Shown here piece after piece: positions 61,515-64,000 of a stretch of 64,000 nucleotides of DNA. Within the stretch, counting starts at the first letter, position 1. Each line of letters starts with the position of its first letter. Location: NCBI GenBank assembly GCA_017590115.1, contig JAGGNK010006448.1:6496099-6560098 (forward strand), in the 5' to 3' direction. This DNA is from Montifringilla adamsi. Taxonomy: Eukaryota > Chordata > Aves > Passeriformes > Passeridae. Below the pieces are notes generated by a model. That model saw nothing but the letters and a program-made list of their open reading frames with translations. It had not been told where the DNA came from and ran no database searches. Both the position numbers and the translations under genes were made by a program.

Positions 61515-62111
61515 TTACACCTTTTCTGGGAGAGATGGTGGTGCCCTTGCTTTACATCCACCCAGTTCCCTACAACCTGCTAATGCACATGCCTGTGAGA
61601 CAGAACACAGGCCTAGTGGGAAAGCAAAACAGAACAAAACAGTCAAATCAGTCAAAACAAGCAAACAAAACATCCCCACAGTATAAAGAATGACAATCAA
61701 ACCTAAATGCCCAAAGTTGTCCTCTGATCCTGTGTGGCATCCAGCTGACACTCCGAAAGCATGCAAGTCCTCACTGCATCTTGTGTCATGCCTGACAGCA
61801 CAGCACTTGGATGTGTGACCCACTGCAGTGTATTTAAGTTGCTGAATCACACACCTGGTGCTTGTCACCATATTCATTCCACAGGCTTCTTTTCTGTATT
61901 GTGCTTTGACTACAATGTGGCCAAGACTGAAGGGTCCATGTGACAAATATATATCACCGACACTTAGCTCAATCTGAAATGGAATCCCTGCCTGGGTTTC
62001 ACTAGCAGTGTTTAACTGCTCTATGGTCAATGAAAGAGAAGGGGCTGATATGGGGAGGGGTGGCAGGGGAAATGCTGCTTTTGATAGCAAGAGAGAAATA
62101 ACTGGATACAA
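61515..62111 (-). other. 198-codon open frame of unknown origin
   Basis: Longest open frame in the window outside simple repeats and LTR modules. It has a protein-like, cysteine-bearing composition, with segments such as IPFQIELSVGDIYLSHGPF, KEACGMNMVTSTRCVIQQL and CCAVRHDTRCSEDL, and a hydrophobic stretch LIVILYTVGMFCLLVL. The short EACGM match with the frame at 43052-43324, on the same strand, hints that both derive from a common repeat family, perhaps a retroelement. I recognise no domain. There is no promoter, splice structure or poly(A) evidence for a living gene. Confidence 0.3.
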
Positions 62112-64000
62112 AAATATACCATGCTCATTATAGCAGAGAGAATAGAGAGCTGAGCATAGAGTGTCTGATAAAGTCTCATGGGAAAATGGGGTTTATATGC
62201 ACTTCAGACTGGTTTGTGCTGTTCTATACCTTGTGCAAAGAAGAAAGAAAATTCTTTCATTCTAATTTTCAGTGTGATATTTTTCTATTTCTTAATTTTA
62301 CAGACATTGGAAATATATAAATGAATTATCACCATAGCTACTCTGTTTAGTTTAAAATCTGTAAATATTAACTTTCAAACAAGCTCTAACATGGTTCATG
62401 GTGCACAGTGCCCTGTTTCACTGTGTTTAGTTGAAGCAATTAATCTTACGATAGAAAAGCAGGTTCAGCAAATGAAGTTTTAACAAATCTGGCTTTTGCA
62501 GATCTAAGACCCTGAAGCACCTGCAGCTCCCACAGCTTGTCCCAGTGTGAAAGGCTTATCAAGCACTATCTTATTAGTACACTGGTCAGATTTATAGAAT
62601 CACACTCTCTTCAGATGTCTAGGAAATTTTGTACCTCCAGGGTTTCTTGATTCTATGGGAATTTCAGGACAAAGGTCCTTTAAGACCCAAGGGTCTCTCG
62701 GTCCTTGGGGACTGAACATTCCTCAAGAGACACAAATGGCTAATTTTGAGGATGAAGACAGTTTCAACTGCAGGAAGTCCATGAATGAGGATTATGAGAA
62801 AAAACCAGAATCTGTGCATTTTTATCATACTCTGCAATCGCATAAAAAATCAACATGATGTACAGAATCTAATGAACCAAAAATATTTTTTAAAGATTTA
62901 TTGTTATTTCCTCAGCTTGCTAAACCAGCAATCTCAACAGATTTTTAGAGGTTTAAAAACACTATGCTGGTGCAGCAGATTTATGAATACACAGGAGAAA
63001 CAGGTGCAAGGGATGTAGGAAGAAAGATGCTGAGATGAAATTATGTGAAAGTATAGCATTGTACCTAATAATGTATTTTAGTTTAAGTCTTGCTAAAGGA
63101 TAAACCAAATTTTTGTTTTATCTTTATGGATCTTCAAGAAAACATTTAAGTAAAGTTTTCAGTCTGTTTCCTATGAAATTAAACACAATACAGAAAACAT
63201 AAATAATATCATGGATATTGTGGAAAAGGTCAAAAGATGTGGAGAAAAAAGCCCTGTGATTTCTCAGACTCTTTCTTGTTATTGTGGGGTTTTTTGGTTC
63301 CAAAAATTTTACAGGCATGATATTTACCACACAGATTCTGCTCTAGACTTCATTCAGAACTGATGTTTCAGTATCTTTAGCATAATTGTAGCACGTCATC
63401 CGTAAGACCCAGCCTCTTCACTGTTGAACAGCACATTCTCAGTGCAGATGTGCATTTTCATTGTTGCTTATAATCACTACAGAATATAGTTGTAAGTTGA
63501 TATTTAATATCTTATCTACCAGCAAAAAAAAAAAAAAAAAAAAAAAAATTCAAGCATTGGAATAGTTTCTAAGTAATCTCATCAGTATCTGGTGGAAAGG
63601 AAAGCTGAAGCCTACACCACAGGCATTTTACTTAATGAACAGTATGATCTTTATAGGATTGATGCATGTTCTACCCTCCCTTCTCTGGCCTGTCTCTGCT
63701 GGAAATAGTAAGCTCAGCTATACTTCACACTATCTGTTACAATAAAACCCCAAACAAATTTATCTTCAAATCAGTAAAAAAAAATTATAATTGATTTCAC
63801 ACAGTATGAGAAGTGGAGACCTTAGAACTGATTTAAATTCTTGTCTGAGTATACAAATCCATAGTAGTGGATTAAATATTCTATGGAGGGTTTTCCTTTG
63901 TAGGTAAAACTAAAATACCATTAATTTGTATTCTTAGTTGAACAACTACTCATTTCTCTTTTATTCTAGATTGACTCTGAGAGGATCATCTAGAATGAAT
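62112..64000. other. unique AT-rich DNA, no gene seen
   Basis: No gene or transposon was recognised. The 67-codon frame at 62655-62858 is unsupported. A 25-base A-run lies at 63524-63548. Confidence 0.6.
63524..63548. repeat. 25-base poly-A run
   Basis: An uninterrupted A-run without a recognisable retroposon to its left. Confidence 0.95.

Noticed and set aside
1..64000. tRNA, rRNA, snRNA genes or mitochondrial insertions
   Set aside because: I looked for familiar tRNA A/B boxes, U6-like and rRNA-like strings and saw none that I could defend. A covariance-model search would be decisive.

Overview
This window looks like non-coding DNA from a bird nucleus, either a gene desert or one long intron. 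It is AT-rich, with no bacterial operon structure and no convincing protein-coding gene. The avian assignment rests on several CR1 LINE fragments with the typical CR1 3' tail, plus solo LTRs whose consensus I know from bird genomes by memory, not by search. The LTR families suggest a neoavian bird, possibly a passerine, but the species cannot be fixed from sequence alone. The long open frames all fall in LTRs, CR1 remnants, homopurine tracts or poly-A, or look like chance.

Layout. 1-740: end of an LTR cut by the window edge (family 1). 3405-4492: CR1. 5075-5558: solo LTR of family 3 with a 4-bp target duplication. 7234-7537: internally deleted family 2 LTR with a 5-bp duplication. 8415-8718: compact LTR with alpharetrovirus-like promoter and poly(A) layout. 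9160-10967: two abutting CR1 pieces. 11610-12156: probable LTR. 12157-18466: mostly unique DNA with a GC-rich patch at 17030-17400. 18467-19057: family 2 LTR. 19058-32064: mostly unique, with a perfect 185-bp duplication joined by poly-A at 29.3-29.75 kb and two weak exon-like segments. 32065-32600: antisense CR1. 33209-33810: family 2 LTR. 36104-36275: antisense CR1 tail followed by 1.2 kb of GC-richer DNA. 45371-46818: possible LTR and a CR1. 47877-52545: a pile-up of four LTRs from three families. 55815-56346: second family 3 LTR, inverted relative to the first. 60595-60724: a pure AAGGG pentanucleotide array. 60910-61078: CR1 tail.

No genes work together here. The history visible is repeated insertion of retroviral LTRs, later reduced to solo LTRs, and of 5'-truncated CR1 elements, on an otherwise unremarkable AT-rich background. 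Most LTRs whose orientation can be judged from a poly(A) signal lie on the minus strand. That is what would be expected if the window sat in an intron of a plus-strand gene, but this is only an inference. I found no system that I can defend as new. The best leads are the 185-bp duplication, the alpharetrovirus-like LTR, the AAGGG array and two minus-strand open frames of unknown origin at 43.05-43.32 and 61.5-62.1 kb.
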